This document shows, one piece after another, positions 17,472 to 25,586 of a stretch of DNA of 64,000 nucleotides. The position numbers and the translations under genes were made by a program. Positions within the stretch are counted from its first letter, which is position 1, and every line of letters begins with the position of its first letter. Source of the stretch: CAWCBH01 sp963793785 (GTDB lineage Bacteria > Actinomycetota > Thermoleophilia > Solirubrobacterales > 70-9); the NCBI GenBank assembly GCA_963793785.1, contig CAWCBH010000003.1:682001-746000 (forward strand), in the 5' to 3' direction. Under the pieces are notes generated by a model. The model did no database searches. It was given only the letters and a program-made list of their open reading frames with translations, and had not been told where the DNA came from.

Positions 17472-17804
17472 ATGCCCAACAGCCGCCAAGCCCTAGCCCG
17501 GGTGCTCGCCATCCTGGCCCTCCTCGCGGCGGTGGTCGCGCTGACCGCGGTGATCGGGGGCTCGCTGGGCGAGGACGGCAGCGAGTCGCGCTCCGGCCCG
17601 GCGCCTCAGACCCGCAGCGATCGCGACGAAGGCAAGGGCGAGCCAGATCGCGGCGGCGAGCGAGAGATCTACGTGGTCCAGAGCGGCGACACGCTGACCG
17701 CGATCGCGGCGACGACGGGAGTCACGGTCGCGGAGCTGCTGGCGTTGAATCCCGACGTCGACCCGCAGCTCCTCAGCACCGGCGAGCGGCTGAAGCTGCG
17801 CTGA
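17472..17804 (+). CDS. LysM domain protein, membrane anchored
   Basis: 110 residues. An N-terminal hydrophobic segment (ARVLAILALLAAVVALTAVIGG, residues about 9-30) anchors or exports it. A charged, probably disordered linker (about 35-65) is followed by one LysM domain, YVVQSGDTLTAIAATTGVTVAELLALNPDVDPQLLSTGERLKL, for peptidoglycan binding. It ends in CTGA, where the next gene, a peptidoglycan carboxypeptidase, appears to begin, so the two are translationally coupled and probably act at the cell wall. Confidence 0.9.
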   Translation: MPNSRQALARVLAILALLAAVVALTAVIGGSLGEDGSESRSGPAPQTRSDRDEGKGEPDRGGEREIYVVQSGDTLTAIAATTGVTVAELLALNPDVDPQLLSTGERLKLR

Positions 17805-19096
17805 CGCCGCGGCGCCGCCTGATCGCGGCGCTGGTCACGCCGCTGTTCTTCGCCGGGCTTCTGGGGCTGATCCAGCCGTCCCCGGGCCTGGCTGCGCCGC
17901 CGCGCGTCGATGCCCGCGCCTGGGTCTTGATCGATGCCCGAACCGGCGACACGCTGGTCTCGCGGGCCGCCGGACGGGCGCTGCCGATCGCCAGCGCGAC
18001 GAAGTTGATGACGGCCCACGTCGCCTTGAGCGAGCTGCCCCTGCGCAAGGTCGTCAGGGCCGCTCCCTACGCGGCGATCCCCGGCGAGTCCTTGCTCGGG
18101 CTTCAGGCCGGGGAGCCGATCAGCGTCCGCGACCTTCTCTTCGGGCTGATCCTCCGCAGCGGCAACGACGCCGCGCACACCCTCGCGGTCGCAGCCTCGG
18201 GATCCGAGCCCCGTTTCGTGCGCGAGATGAACCTGCGGGCGGCGGCGCTCGGGCTGACCGACACCAGCTTCGCGAACCCGATCGGCCTCGACGAGCCCGG
18301 CAACTATTCGAGCGCTCGCGACCTGGCGACCCTGAGCCGGCGGCTGCTCGATCGCCTCCCTTTCGCGCGCATCGCCGCGGCGCGGCGGGCGCTGCTGCCG
18401 AGCCTCGACCCCGATCGCCGCATCGCCACCCGCAACACCTTGTTGTTCCGCGCTCCCTGGACGACCGGCGTCAAGACCGGACACACCCTCGGCGCGGGCT
18501 ACGTGCTGGTCGCATCCGGTACCCGCGGCGGCGTCGAGCTGGTCTCGGCGATCCTCGGCTCGCCGAGCGAGGCCCAGCGCGAGGCCGACAGCCTCGAGCT
18601 GCTCGATTACGGGTTCTCTCTCTACCGGCGCCGCACGATCGTCCAGGCCGGCCGTGAGCTGGCGATGCCTGGAATCCGGTACGCCGGCGGCGAGCTGCCG
18701 CTGCTCGCCGACCGCAGCGTCGTCGTCGGCCTGCGCCGATCCCAGCGGGTTCGGGTGGATGTCGCGGCGCCGGAGGAGGTGGAGGGGCCGATCTCGCGCG
18801 GGCGCCGGCTCGGCAGCGCCGTCGTCGAAGTCGACGGGCGGCGTGTCGCCGAGGTTCCGCTGCGGGCCGCGCGCTCGATTCCGGAGGCCGGCTTGATCGA
18901 CCGGGTGCTCGATTTCCTGCGTGAGAACGCGATCCTGCTCGCGGTTGCCGGGTGCGTGATACTGATGGCGGCACTGATCATGCGGCGCAGGCGAGGTCGC
19001 GTGGGCGAGGAGGAAAAGGTGACCCGGGGAAGTCGTGAGGACAGGCGAGTGATGCGTGAACAGCGCCGCCGCGAGCGCGTCGGGGGCGGCAGATGA
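17801..19096 (+). CDS. dacA: D-alanyl-D-alanine carboxypeptidase (PBP5-type)
   Basis: About 431 residues. Serine peptidase S11 motifs: SATK (S65, K68), SGN (120-122) and KTG (225-227). A signal sequence LIAALVTPLFFAGLLGL starts near residue 7. A C-terminal helix ENAILLAVAGCVILMAALIM plus a basic tail anchors it. There is no ATG, GTG or TTG in frame upstream of the signal sequence; the only candidate at the right place is CTG 17801, overlapping the LysM stop as CTGA. The next in-frame TTG would remove the signal peptide. Trims pentapeptide stems in peptidoglycan. The start codon is therefore unusual, or an A has been lost to sequencing error. Confidence 0.88.
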   Translation: MTPRRRLIAALVTPLFFAGLLGLIQPSPGLAAPPRVDARAWVLIDARTGDTLVSRAAGRALPIASATKLMTAHVALSELPLRKVVRAAPYAAIPGESLLGLQAGEPISVRDLLFGLILRSGNDAAHTLAVAASGSEPRFVREMNLRAAALGLTDTSFANPIGLDEPGNYSSARDLATLSRRLLDRLPFARIAAARRALLPSLDPDRRIATRNTLLFRAPWTTGVKTGHTLGAGYVLVASGTRGGVELVSAILGSPSEAQREADSLELLDYGFSLYRRRTIVQAGRELAMPGIRYAGGELPLLADRSVVVGLRRSQRVRVDVAAPEEVEGPISRGRRLGSAVVEVDGRRVAEVPLRAARSIPEAGLIDRVLDFLRENAILLAVAGCVILMAALIMRRRRGRVGEEEKVTRGSREDRRVMREQRRRERVGGGR

Positions 19097-20052
19097 TCAT
19101 CACGGTGACCCTGAACGCCGCGATCGACCGAACCGTCGCGGTGCCGAACTTCCGCCAGGGCAACCGCCACCGGGCGGTCGAAAGCCGCACCGTCGCCGGC
19201 GGCAAAGGAGTCAACGTTGCCCGGGCGCTGCGATTGCTCGGCCGGCCGGTGATCGCGACCGGACTGGCGGGCGGCGCCACCGGCGCGCGGGTCCTGCAGC
19301 AGCTCGACGAGGAGTCGATCCTCACCGACTTCACCCGCATCGGCGGCGAGACACGAACCAACCTGGCGGTGATCGATCCGACCTCGAGCGAGCAGACGGA
19401 GATCAACGAGCGCGGCCCCGAGGTCAACGCCGCCGACATCGACGCCTTCCTGGCGCGGCTCGACTACCTGGCGCGGGGTGCCCGGATCTGCGTCCTCGCC
19501 GGGAGCCTCCCTCCGGGGGCCGAGCCGGACCTCTACGCCCGCTTGATCGAGGAGCTCCACCGGCGCGGCGTCACCTCGATTCTGGACTCCGAAGGCGAGC
19601 CGATGCGAGCGGGCCTGCGGGCCGGCCCGTCGGTGGTGACGCCCAACGAGCGCGAGGCCGAGGGATTGGTCGGGCACGAGTTCACCGATGCCGGCGACCA
19701 CAGGCACGGCCTCTCCGAACTGATCGAGCTGGGCGCCGGCGAGGCGGTCATCACCCGCACGGCAGGTTGCGTAGCGATCGTCGGCGAGGGGTCCGAGCGC
19801 CGCTGCCTGCAGGTCTCGACGGAGCCCCTGGAGCCGGTCTCGGGTGTCGGCTCAGGGGACGCCTTCCTGGCCGGCTACGTGGCGGCCCGATACGACGGCC
19901 GCCCGGCGAGCGAATGCCTCGCCTACGGCGTCGCCTGCGGCGCCGAGTCGACCCAGCACTTCGGCGCCGGCACCGTCGATCGCGAGCAGGTAGAGCGGCT
20001 GCTTCGCGACGTCGACGTCCGCGAGCTCGAGGTCCCGGCCCAGGTCGGCTGA
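19093..20052 (+). CDS. PfkB-family sugar phosphate kinase (1-phosphofructokinase-like)
   Basis: 319 residues. N-terminal MIITVTLNAAIDRTVAVPNF and AGGKGVNVARALRLLG, then the catalytic GSGDAFLAGYVAARY with the Asp base, match the FruK/LacC/PfkB subfamily that phosphorylates sugar phosphates at C1 or C6. ATG overlaps the dacA stop (ATGA). No PTS or sugar transporter is adjacent, so 1-phosphofructokinase, 6-phosphofructokinase and tagatose-6-phosphate kinase are all possible. Confidence 0.9.
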   Translation: MIITVTLNAAIDRTVAVPNFRQGNRHRAVESRTVAGGKGVNVARALRLLGRPVIATGLAGGATGARVLQQLDEESILTDFTRIGGETRTNLAVIDPTSSEQTEINERGPEVNAADIDAFLARLDYLARGARICVLAGSLPPGAEPDLYARLIEELHRRGVTSILDSEGEPMRAGLRAGPSVVTPNEREAEGLVGHEFTDAGDHRHGLSELIELGAGEAVITRTAGCVAIVGEGSERRCLQVSTEPLEPVSGVGSGDAFLAGYVAARYDGRPASECLAYGVACGAESTQHFGAGTVDREQVERLLRDVDVRELEVPAQVG

Positions 20053-20460
20053 GTGCGGGCGCTGGCTGCCCTCGCCGTGGCGGCTGTCGCGATGGTCGCA
20101 CCGGCCTCGGCCTCCGCCTGCAGCTGTGCGCCGGTCGACGGTGACGAAGCCATGCGGTACAGCGACGGGGCGGTCGTCGCAAAGCTCCTCGAGGTCACCA
20201 GGCACGGCCGGGTGGCCGACTTTCGCTACCGGATCGAGGAGGCATTCAAGGCGCGGCGGAGACTCCGGGTCGGCCGGCAGCTGACGATTCGCGCTTCCGC
20301 CGACAGCGCCGCCTGCGGGTTGCCCCACAGCAAGCGAGGCTCCTATGGGCTGTTCCTGGATCGCCTCGACCGGCGCTGGGTCGCCGGCCTCTGCGACGTC
20401 GTCTCGCCGAGGACGATGCGGGAGGCCGCGCGAGGCAACGGGCGCCGGCTCGGCTGCTGA
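20053..20460 (+). CDS. secreted Cys-rich protein, NTR/TIMP-like start
   Basis: 135 residues directly after the kinase stop, GTG start. A signal peptide MRALAALAVAAVAMVAPASASA is followed by CSCAP, the signature seen at the mature N-terminus of bacterial netrin/TIMP-like proteins; four further cysteines are spread along the chain. Residues about 40-105 read as beta strands (AVVAKLLEVTRHG, FRYRIEEAFK, QLTIRAS). The likely location is outside the membrane and the role is unknown. Confidence 0.7.
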   Translation: MRALAALAVAAVAMVAPASASACSCAPVDGDEAMRYSDGAVVAKLLEVTRHGRVADFRYRIEEAFKARRRLRVGRQLTIRASADSAACGLPHSKRGSYGLFLDRLDRRWVAGLCDVVSPRTMREAARGNGRRLGC

Positions 20461-20462
20461 CC

Positions 20463-21122
20463 CTACGGCGCCCGCAGGCCCAGCAGCTCGCCTCGGCGGC
20501 GATCGAGGTCGTCGTAGGTCAGCCCCTCGACAGCGGAGGCATCGAGGGCAATCGCCTCCGAAGGCGCCTGCCTGACGATCCCGACCCCGAAGTCGGTGTC
20601 GAGGACCTCGACGCTGAGATCGCGCCGCGCTGCCCGCAGGTAGACGACCGCCTTCCAGACGTCGCCGCACCAGGAGCCGTCGCTGTCGGCTCGCGCGGCG
20701 GCCGCGTGTGAGTCCCGCATCCCGGCCGGCTCGTTAGGTGGATTGCAGTCGTGCAGCAAGACGACCCCATCGTCGGTGGCGTGTCGCAGGCACCCCTCGA
20801 CGTCGCGCAGCGCCTGCTCCCAGGTGTGGTAGCCGTCGACGAAGCCGACCGCGAATTTCGTCTCGCGGTCGAGAGCTGCGAAGAACTCGTCGCTGGTTGC
20901 CCGCACCACCCGCGAGCGCAGCAGCGAGATCGGCCGGCGAAGGCGCTGGGAGAGCGGCAGGCCGGCCGGGTCGACGCCGACCTTGCGGTGCGCGGCGACA
21001 TTCAGGAAGACGCCTCCGTCGCCGAGTCCGATCTCGAGGTAGTCGCCGCCGCCGAGCGCGTCGAGCTGGCGCTGGATGATCCGGGTTCGGGGCGGAAGCG
21101 GCGGCGCCCCGGGTCGTCTCAT
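20463..21122 (-). CDS. class I SAM-dependent methyltransferase-like protein
   Basis: 219 residues. A Rossmann glycine motif DYLEIGLGDGG (residues about 27-37), GVDPAG after the second strand, and FVDGYHTWEQALRDVEGCLR as in the methyltransf_24 family. These often modify sugars or cell-surface polymers. The substrate is unknown. Convergent with the upstream secreted-protein gene, 2 nt apart, and divergent from guaB3. Confidence 0.82.
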   Translation of the reverse strand: MRRPGAPPLPPRTRIIQRQLDALGGGDYLEIGLGDGGVFLNVAAHRKVGVDPAGLPLSQRLRRPISLLRSRVVRATSDEFFAALDRETKFAVGFVDGYHTWEQALRDVEGCLRHATDDGVVLLHDCNPPNEPAGMRDSHAAAARADSDGSWCGDVWKAVVYLRAARRDLSVEVLDTDFGVGIVRQAPSEAIALDASAVEGLTYDDLDRRRGELLGLRAP

Positions 21123-21143
21123 GGCGCCGAGGCTACATATCTC

Positions 21144-21223
21144 TACAATCGGCGAGGCCGTGGAGTTCGGCCTCAGAAAGCCGCATTTTGCAGCCTTCTC
21201 GCCCCGCTACGGCGGGGCTTTCT
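21144..21223 (+). promoter_or_regulatory. putative guaB3 leader with promoter -10 and competing hairpins
   Basis: TACAAT at 21144-21149 could be a -10 box; no good -35 is seen. Downstream, GAGGCCG (21154-21160) pairs with CGGCCTC (21168-21174). AGAAAGCC (21175-21182) is complementary to GGCTTTCT (21216-21223), which includes the 3' edge of the terminator stem and its T-tract. This gives two mutually exclusive folds and suggests attenuation of guaB3-guaA. No known purine-riboswitch core is present. Confidence 0.45.
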
Positions 21224-21224
21224 T
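21201..21224 (+). terminator. intrinsic terminator in the guaB3 leader
   Basis: GCCCCGC (21201-21207), loop TACG, GCGGGGC (21212-21218), then TTTCTT. A textbook Rho-independent hairpin, pointing towards guaB3 and lying 52 nt before its ATG. The upstream gene is on the other strand, so the terminator is more likely to regulate the leader than to end an upstream operon. Confidence 0.7.
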
Positions 21225-21276
21225 GTCCGTGCCGCTTCATAGGCTGCCCGTTCAACGCCACCCCTGGAGGACCTGA

Positions 21277-22482
21277 ATGGAAATCGAGATCGGTCGAGGG
21301 AAGAAGGGGCGGCGCGCCTACGGGTTCGATGACATCGCGATCGTCCCCTCGCGGCGCACCCGCGATCCCGACGACATCGACATCAGCTGGACGCTGGGCC
21401 CGTACCGATTCGAGATGCCTCTGGTGGCATCGGCGATGGACGGTGTGGTTAGTCCCGCCACCGCCGCGCTGGTGAATCAGATCGGCGGCTTGGGAGTGCT
21501 CAACCTCGAGGGCATCTGGACCCGGTATGAAAACGCCGAGGAGCAGCTGGAGCGGATCTCGTCGGCGCCGAAGCAGGTCGCCACCCAGCTCCTGCAGGAG
21601 GTCTACTCCGAGCCCGTGAAGGCGGAGCTGATCGGCCGCCGCATCGCCGAGATCAAGGAGCAGGGAGCCGTTGCCTGTGGATCGCTGACCCCGCAGCGGG
21701 TCCGCGACCATTGCGAGATCGCGATCGAGGCCGGGATCGACATCCTCGTGATCCAGGGAACGGTGATCTCTGCCGAGCACGTCTCGACGAGCGTCGAGCC
21801 GCTGAACCTGAAGCAGTTCATCGCCGAGGTCCCGGTTCCGACCGTGGTCGGCGGCTGCGCGTCCTACTCGACCGGCCTGCACCTGATGCGCACCGGCGCT
21901 GTCGGCGTCCTGGTCGGGGTCGGCCCGGGAGCGGCCTGCACGACCCGCGGCGTGCTCGGGATCGGAGTCCCCCAGGCGACTGCGATCGCCGATGTGGCGG
22001 CCGCCCGCTCCCAGCACATGCTGGAGACCGGCGAGTACGTGAACGTGATCGCCGACGGCGGCATGCGGACCGGCGGCGACGTCTCGAAGGCGATCGCCTG
22101 CGGTGCCGATGCGGTGATGATCGGCTCACCGCTGGCGCGCGCGAAGGAGGCGCCTGGACGGGGCTTTCACTGGGGGATGGCGACCTTTCATCCCTCTCTG
22201 CCACGCGGCACCCGGGTCGCAACCAAGCAGGACGGTTCGATGGAGGAGATCCTCCTCGGACCGGCGCAGGAGAACGACGGCACCTTCAACATCATCGGGG
22301 CGCTGCGCACCTCGATGGCGACCTGTGGGTACGAGGACATCCGTTCCTTCCAGCGGGCGGAGGTGATGGTCGCCCCGGCGCTGCAGAGCGAGGGCAAGAA
22401 ACTCCAGAACGAGCAGTCGGTGGGAATGGGCTCCAACGGTCGTGCGGCCGTATCGGCCGCGGTCGGGGTGGCCGACGACTGA
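21277..22482 (+). CDS. guaB3: GuaB3 family IMP dehydrogenase/GMP reductase-like protein
   Basis: 401 residues, TIM barrel of the IMPDH/GMPR family without CBS domains. Strong site TGGAGG-ACCTGA-ATG. The catalytic loop reads GPGAACTTRGVLGIGVPQATAI, with the active-site cysteine. MEIEIGRGKKGRRAYGFDDIAIVPS is the usual start of the GuaB3 (IMP dehydrogenase-related protein 2) branch common in actinobacteria and cyanobacteria. It converts IMP to XMP or an equivalent purine. Its stop overlaps the guaA start (TGATG), supporting a role in GMP synthesis. Confidence 0.93.
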   Translation: MEIEIGRGKKGRRAYGFDDIAIVPSRRTRDPDDIDISWTLGPYRFEMPLVASAMDGVVSPATAALVNQIGGLGVLNLEGIWTRYENAEEQLERISSAPKQVATQLLQEVYSEPVKAELIGRRIAEIKEQGAVACGSLTPQRVRDHCEIAIEAGIDILVIQGTVISAEHVSTSVEPLNLKQFIAEVPVPTVVGGCASYSTGLHLMRTGAVGVLVGVGPGAACTTRGVLGIGVPQATAIADVAAARSQHMLETGEYVNVIADGGMRTGGDVSKAIACGADAVMIGSPLARAKEAPGRGFHWGMATFHPSLPRGTRVATKQDGSMEEILLGPAQENDGTFNIIGALRTSMATCGYEDIRSFQRAEVMVAPALQSEGKKLQNEQSVGMGSNGRAAVSAAVGVADD

Positions 22483-24140
22483 TGCCGGACGGCGCCGCGG
22501 AGGCGGCCGCGAGCGGGCTGGTCTCCGATTCGCGGCCGCACGCGCCGGAGATCGATCTCGAGCGCGCCGCCGGCGTCGGCGCTCCCGGCGCCGGCGAGGT
22601 ACCCGCCCACGAGGAGATCCTCGTGCTGGACTTCGGGGGCCAGTATTCGCAGCTGATCGCGCGCCGGATTCGCGAGTGCGGCGTCTTCGCCGAGCTCCTC
22701 CCTTCGACCGTCGCCGCCGAGGAGATCAGCGAGCGGCGACCGAAGGGCCTGGTGCTTTCCGGCGGCCCGGCATCGGTCTATGAGCCGGGGGCACCGCCGT
22801 TTCCGGTCGAGCTGCTCGAGCTGGGCATCCCGATCCTCGGCATCTGCTACGGGATGCAGGCGATGGTGCGGGCGCTCGGCGGCCGGGTCGAGGCGGCGGA
22901 GGCGGGCGAGTTCGGGCGCACCGAGCTGGCGCTGCGCGACGGCGGCGGGCGGCTGCTGGCGGGACTGCCGGCCGAGCAGCACTGCTGGATGAGCCACCGG
23001 GACTCGGTCTTCGAGCCGCCCGAGGGCTTCACGGCGCTGGCCTCCAGCCCGGGCTCTCCGGTGGCGGCCTGCGAGGCGCCCGAGCGCGGCCTGTACGGGA
23101 TCCAGTTTCACCCCGAGGTTGTCCACACTCCTTACGGGACCGAGATCCTGACCCGCTTCCTGCGCGACGTCGCCGAATGTCGCGAGGAGTGGTCACCGGC
23201 TTCGGTGATCAGCGAGCAGGTCGACTCGATCCGCGCCCAGGTCGGCGACGGGCGAGTGATCTGCGGCCTCTCCGGTGGCGTCGACTCCACGGTCGCGGCG
23301 CTGCTCGTCCATCGGGCGGTGGGGGAGAGGCTGACCTGCGTCTTCGTCGACCACGGCTTGATGCGCCTCAACGAGGCCGACCAGGTGGTCGAGGCGTTCA
23401 GCCAGTTCGGCATCCCGCTCGTCCACGTCGACGCGGAGGAGCGGTTCCTCGCCCGCCTGGCCGGGATCGACGACCCCGAGAGCAAGCGCAAGATCATCGG
23501 CGAGGAGTTCATCCGCGTTTTCGAGGCCGAGGCCCGAAAGCTCGACGATGTCGGCTATCTCGTCCAGGGGACGCTCTACTCGGACGTGATCGAGTCCGGC
23601 GGCAGCGCCGGGGCCGAGACGATCAAGTCCCACCACAACGTCGGTGGATTGCCGGAGCAGTTCGACTTCGATCTGGTCGAGCCGCTACGGATGCTCTTCA
23701 AGGACGAGGTGCGCGCGGTTGGTGCAGAGCTGGGCCTACCCGACCGGATGGTCTGGCGGCAGCCGTTCCCGGGCCCCGGCCTGGCGATCCGCATCGTCGG
23801 CGGCGAGGTGACCCGGGAGCGACTCGATGTTCTTCGCGCGGCCGACTCGATCCTGCAGGAGGAGGTGCGGGCGGCGGGGCTCTACCGCCAGCTCTGGCAA
23901 TCCTTCTGCGTGCTGCCGGTCGTGCGCTCGGTCGGCGTGCAGGGAGACGGCCGCACCTACGCCTATCCGATCGTGATCCGCGCAGTGACCTCCGACGACG
24001 CGATGACCGCCGACTGGGCCCGCCTTCCCTACGACCTGCTCGAGCGGGTCTCGGGGAGGATCATCAACGAGGTCCGCGAGGTCAACAGGGTCGCGCTCGA
24101 CGTTTCCTCGAAGCCCCCGGCGACTATCGAGTGGGAGTAG
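22482..24140 (+). CDS. guaA: GMP synthase (glutamine-hydrolysing)
   Basis: 552 residues. Glutamine amidotransferase domain from about residue 48 (EILVLDFGGQYSQLIARRI; nucleophile in GICYGMQ; FHPEVVHT), ATP-pyrophosphatase loop GLSGGVDSTVAALLVHRA, and the C-terminal dimerisation domain ending KPPATIEWE. ATG 22482 overlaps the guaB3 stop. A 47-residue acidic/Ala-rich N-terminal extension precedes the usual start; no internal start with a better ribosome site stands out. Converts XMP to GMP. Confidence 0.95.
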   Translation: MPDGAAEAAASGLVSDSRPHAPEIDLERAAGVGAPGAGEVPAHEEILVLDFGGQYSQLIARRIRECGVFAELLPSTVAAEEISERRPKGLVLSGGPASVYEPGAPPFPVELLELGIPILGICYGMQAMVRALGGRVEAAEAGEFGRTELALRDGGGRLLAGLPAEQHCWMSHRDSVFEPPEGFTALASSPGSPVAACEAPERGLYGIQFHPEVVHTPYGTEILTRFLRDVAECREEWSPASVISEQVDSIRAQVGDGRVICGLSGGVDSTVAALLVHRAVGERLTCVFVDHGLMRLNEADQVVEAFSQFGIPLVHVDAEERFLARLAGIDDPESKRKIIGEEFIRVFEAEARKLDDVGYLVQGTLYSDVIESGGSAGAETIKSHHNVGGLPEQFDFDLVEPLRMLFKDEVRAVGAELGLPDRMVWRQPFPGPGLAIRIVGGEVTRERLDVLRAADSILQEEVRAAGLYRQLWQSFCVLPVVRSVGVQGDGRTYAYPIVIRAVTSDDAMTADWARLPYDLLERVSGRIINEVREVNRVALDVSSKPPATIEWE

Positions 24141-24152
24141 CCGCCGGGCTGG

Positions 24153-24971
24153 CTAGTCGCCGCGGTGCTCGGTGGCCTCGGCCGCCCCATGCGTCTCCTC
24201 GTGGTGGTGCTCCTCCGCGGTTCCGTGGCTGTGGCCACCGACCAGCGTGACCAGGTAGATCGCGACGAAGCCGGCCACCGTCAGCGCCGCCCGCCGCCAG
24301 CTGCCGCGGTCTTCGCCGTGCCCGTGTCCGTGTCCGTGCGCTGCCGGCAGCAGGTCGGTTGCGCCCATGTAGAGGAAGAACCCGGCGTAAACGGCGAGGA
24401 AGTAGCCCAGGGTCGTGTCGGAGACCGTGAGAAGAGAGCCGACGACGGCACCGAGCACCGGCGCGATTGCGTCGAGGCGGACCCAGCGGATTGCCCGCTT
24501 GCGGTCGCCGGACTGGCTGAGGACAAATGAGACCGTGTTGAGCCCGTCGGCGAACCCGTGCGTGACCACAGCCAGGAATACGAGGAAGCCGGTTTCGCCC
24601 CCGACGTCGAAGGCGAGGCCGATGCCAACCCCGTCGGTGAAGGTGTGGAGGGCCAGCGCCACGGCGCCGACGGTGCCCACCTGACCGTGTGCTCGAGCCT
24701 CTGCGGGATCGTCGCGGTGGTGCAGGACCAGGGCTCGCTCGAGCAGGAAGAACCCGAGAAAGCCCACGACGACCCATGGCACCGCATCGTGCGGGTCGCC
24801 GATCAACTCAATCGCCTCCGGCAGGACCTCGAGCAAGGCGACCGCGACGACGATCCCGCCGCTGAGCGCGATCACCGTTGGGAGCGAGTGACTCAGCCGC
24901 AGTCCGAGTAGGCCGCCGCCCAGGATTGCGACGGTGGCGCCGAACGCCAGGGGGATGGCCAGCTCAGGCAT
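24153..24971 (-). CDS. ZIP family zinc transporter
   Basis: 272 residues with about eight membrane segments, beginning MPELAIPLAFGATVAILGGGLLG. ZIP signatures: helix IV ALALHTFTDGVGIGLAF (H-x3-D with metal-site residues) and helix V VVTHGFADGLNTVSF. A histidine-rich loop HGHGHGHGE (about residue 213) and a His-rich tail HSHGTAEEHHHEETH bind metal. ATG 24971 overlaps the end of the upstream Fur-family gene by 8 nt, so it is co-expressed with its probable regulator. Import of Zn is likely; Fe or Mn cannot be excluded. Confidence 0.88.
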   Translation of the reverse strand: MPELAIPLAFGATVAILGGGLLGLRLSHSLPTVIALSGGIVVAVALLEVLPEAIELIGDPHDAVPWVVVGFLGFFLLERALVLHHRDDPAEARAHGQVGTVGAVALALHTFTDGVGIGLAFDVGGETGFLVFLAVVTHGFADGLNTVSFVLSQSGDRKRAIRWVRLDAIAPVLGAVVGSLLTVSDTTLGYFLAVYAGFFLYMGATDLLPAAHGHGHGHGEDRGSWRRAALTVAGFVAIYLVTLVGGHSHGTAEEHHHEETHGAAEATEHRGD

Positions 24972-25410
24972 CGCCCCGCGCGTCCGTCGAGCAGCTGCGG
25001 CAGGCGCCCCGCAGGACGACCTCGTGCGACCGGATCTCATAGTCCGAGCTCGCGCAAACCGCGTGGATCGCACCCTCGAGCTGGGAGTCCGTGAACGGCA
25101 CCACGGCACCGCAGCCTTCGCAGAGGATGTGATGGTGATGCTGCCCGCCCGCCTCCAGGCGCTCGTACCCCGCGCCGCCGCCGCCGAGGTCGACTCGCTG
25201 AACGAGTCGTAGATCCTCGAGCTGCTCGAGCGCTCGGTATACGCTGGCCCGGCCGACACCTTCGAGTCGCCGGTCGATCTCCAGCGGGGTCACGGCGCAG
25301 CCTTCAGTGCCCAGCAGCTCGACCACTCGCCGTCGCGCGCCGCCGCGTCGGTAGCCGGCCGCGTCGAGGGACGCGAGCGCGTGAGCGATCCAACCCGGCG
25401 TGGAGGACAT
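24964..25410 (-). CDS. zur: Fur-family metalloregulator, probably Zur
   Basis: 148 residues from ATG 25410. A longer reading from ATG 25446 would begin inside the palindrome at 25429-25447, so the shorter start is preferred. Winged helix with RRVVELLGTEGCAVTPLEIDRRLEGVGRASVYRALEQLE, then the metal domain HHHHILCEGCGAVVPF and the structural CRSC pair near the end. Coupling to a ZIP transporter points to zinc (Zur). There is little Shine-Dalgarno sequence before ATG 25410, so the message may be leaderless. Confidence 0.88.
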   Translation of the reverse strand: MSSTPGWIAHALASLDAAGYRRGGARRRVVELLGTEGCAVTPLEIDRRLEGVGRASVYRALEQLEDLRLVQRVDLGGGGAGYERLEAGGQHHHHILCEGCGAVVPFTDSQLEGAIHAVCASSDYEIRSHEVVLRGACRSCSTDARGDA

Positions 25411-25428
25411 AACTGGGAAGTTATCAGT

Positions 25429-25447
25429 AATGGGAGTCAATCTCATT
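25429..25447 (-). promoter_or_regulatory. Fur/Zur-box-like operator
   Basis: AATGGGAGTCAATCTCATT is an imperfect 19-bp dyad (14 of 19 positions symmetric) of the AATGxxAxTCAxTxTCATT kind known for Fur-family sites. It lies 18 nt upstream of the chosen zur ATG. A second dyad, ATAACT-GGGA-AGTTAT, sits between it and the gene. Autoregulation of the zur-ZIP operon is inferred. Confidence 0.55.
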
Positions 25448-25462
25448 GTTAGCGGCTGAACT

Positions 25463-25501
25463 GTGTCCCCTAGCCGTCGCTAGGCGACGGAAACGGGACA
25501 C
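25463..25501. other. nested perfect hairpin between zur and the M23 gene
   Basis: Outer arms GTGTCCC (25463-25469) and GGGACAC (25495-25501) enclose an inner stem CCGTCGC-TAG-GCGACGG (25474-25490). It sits upstream of zur and downstream of the M23 peptidase stop, both on the minus strand, so it could terminate the peptidase transcript. No T-tract. Confidence 0.45.
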
Positions 25502-25586
25502 GGTTGACGATCGCGGCGCTCGCTGGCGGCTGCCCCGGCGAATCGGGTGCCCTACGGCTGACTAGCCGCGACGGATGGGTTCGCGT

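Noticed and set aside
25502..25586. GC-rich 85-nt tail before the M23 stop as a further repeat
   Set aside because: Only scattered short similarity to other gaps; no repeated block or clean hairpin.
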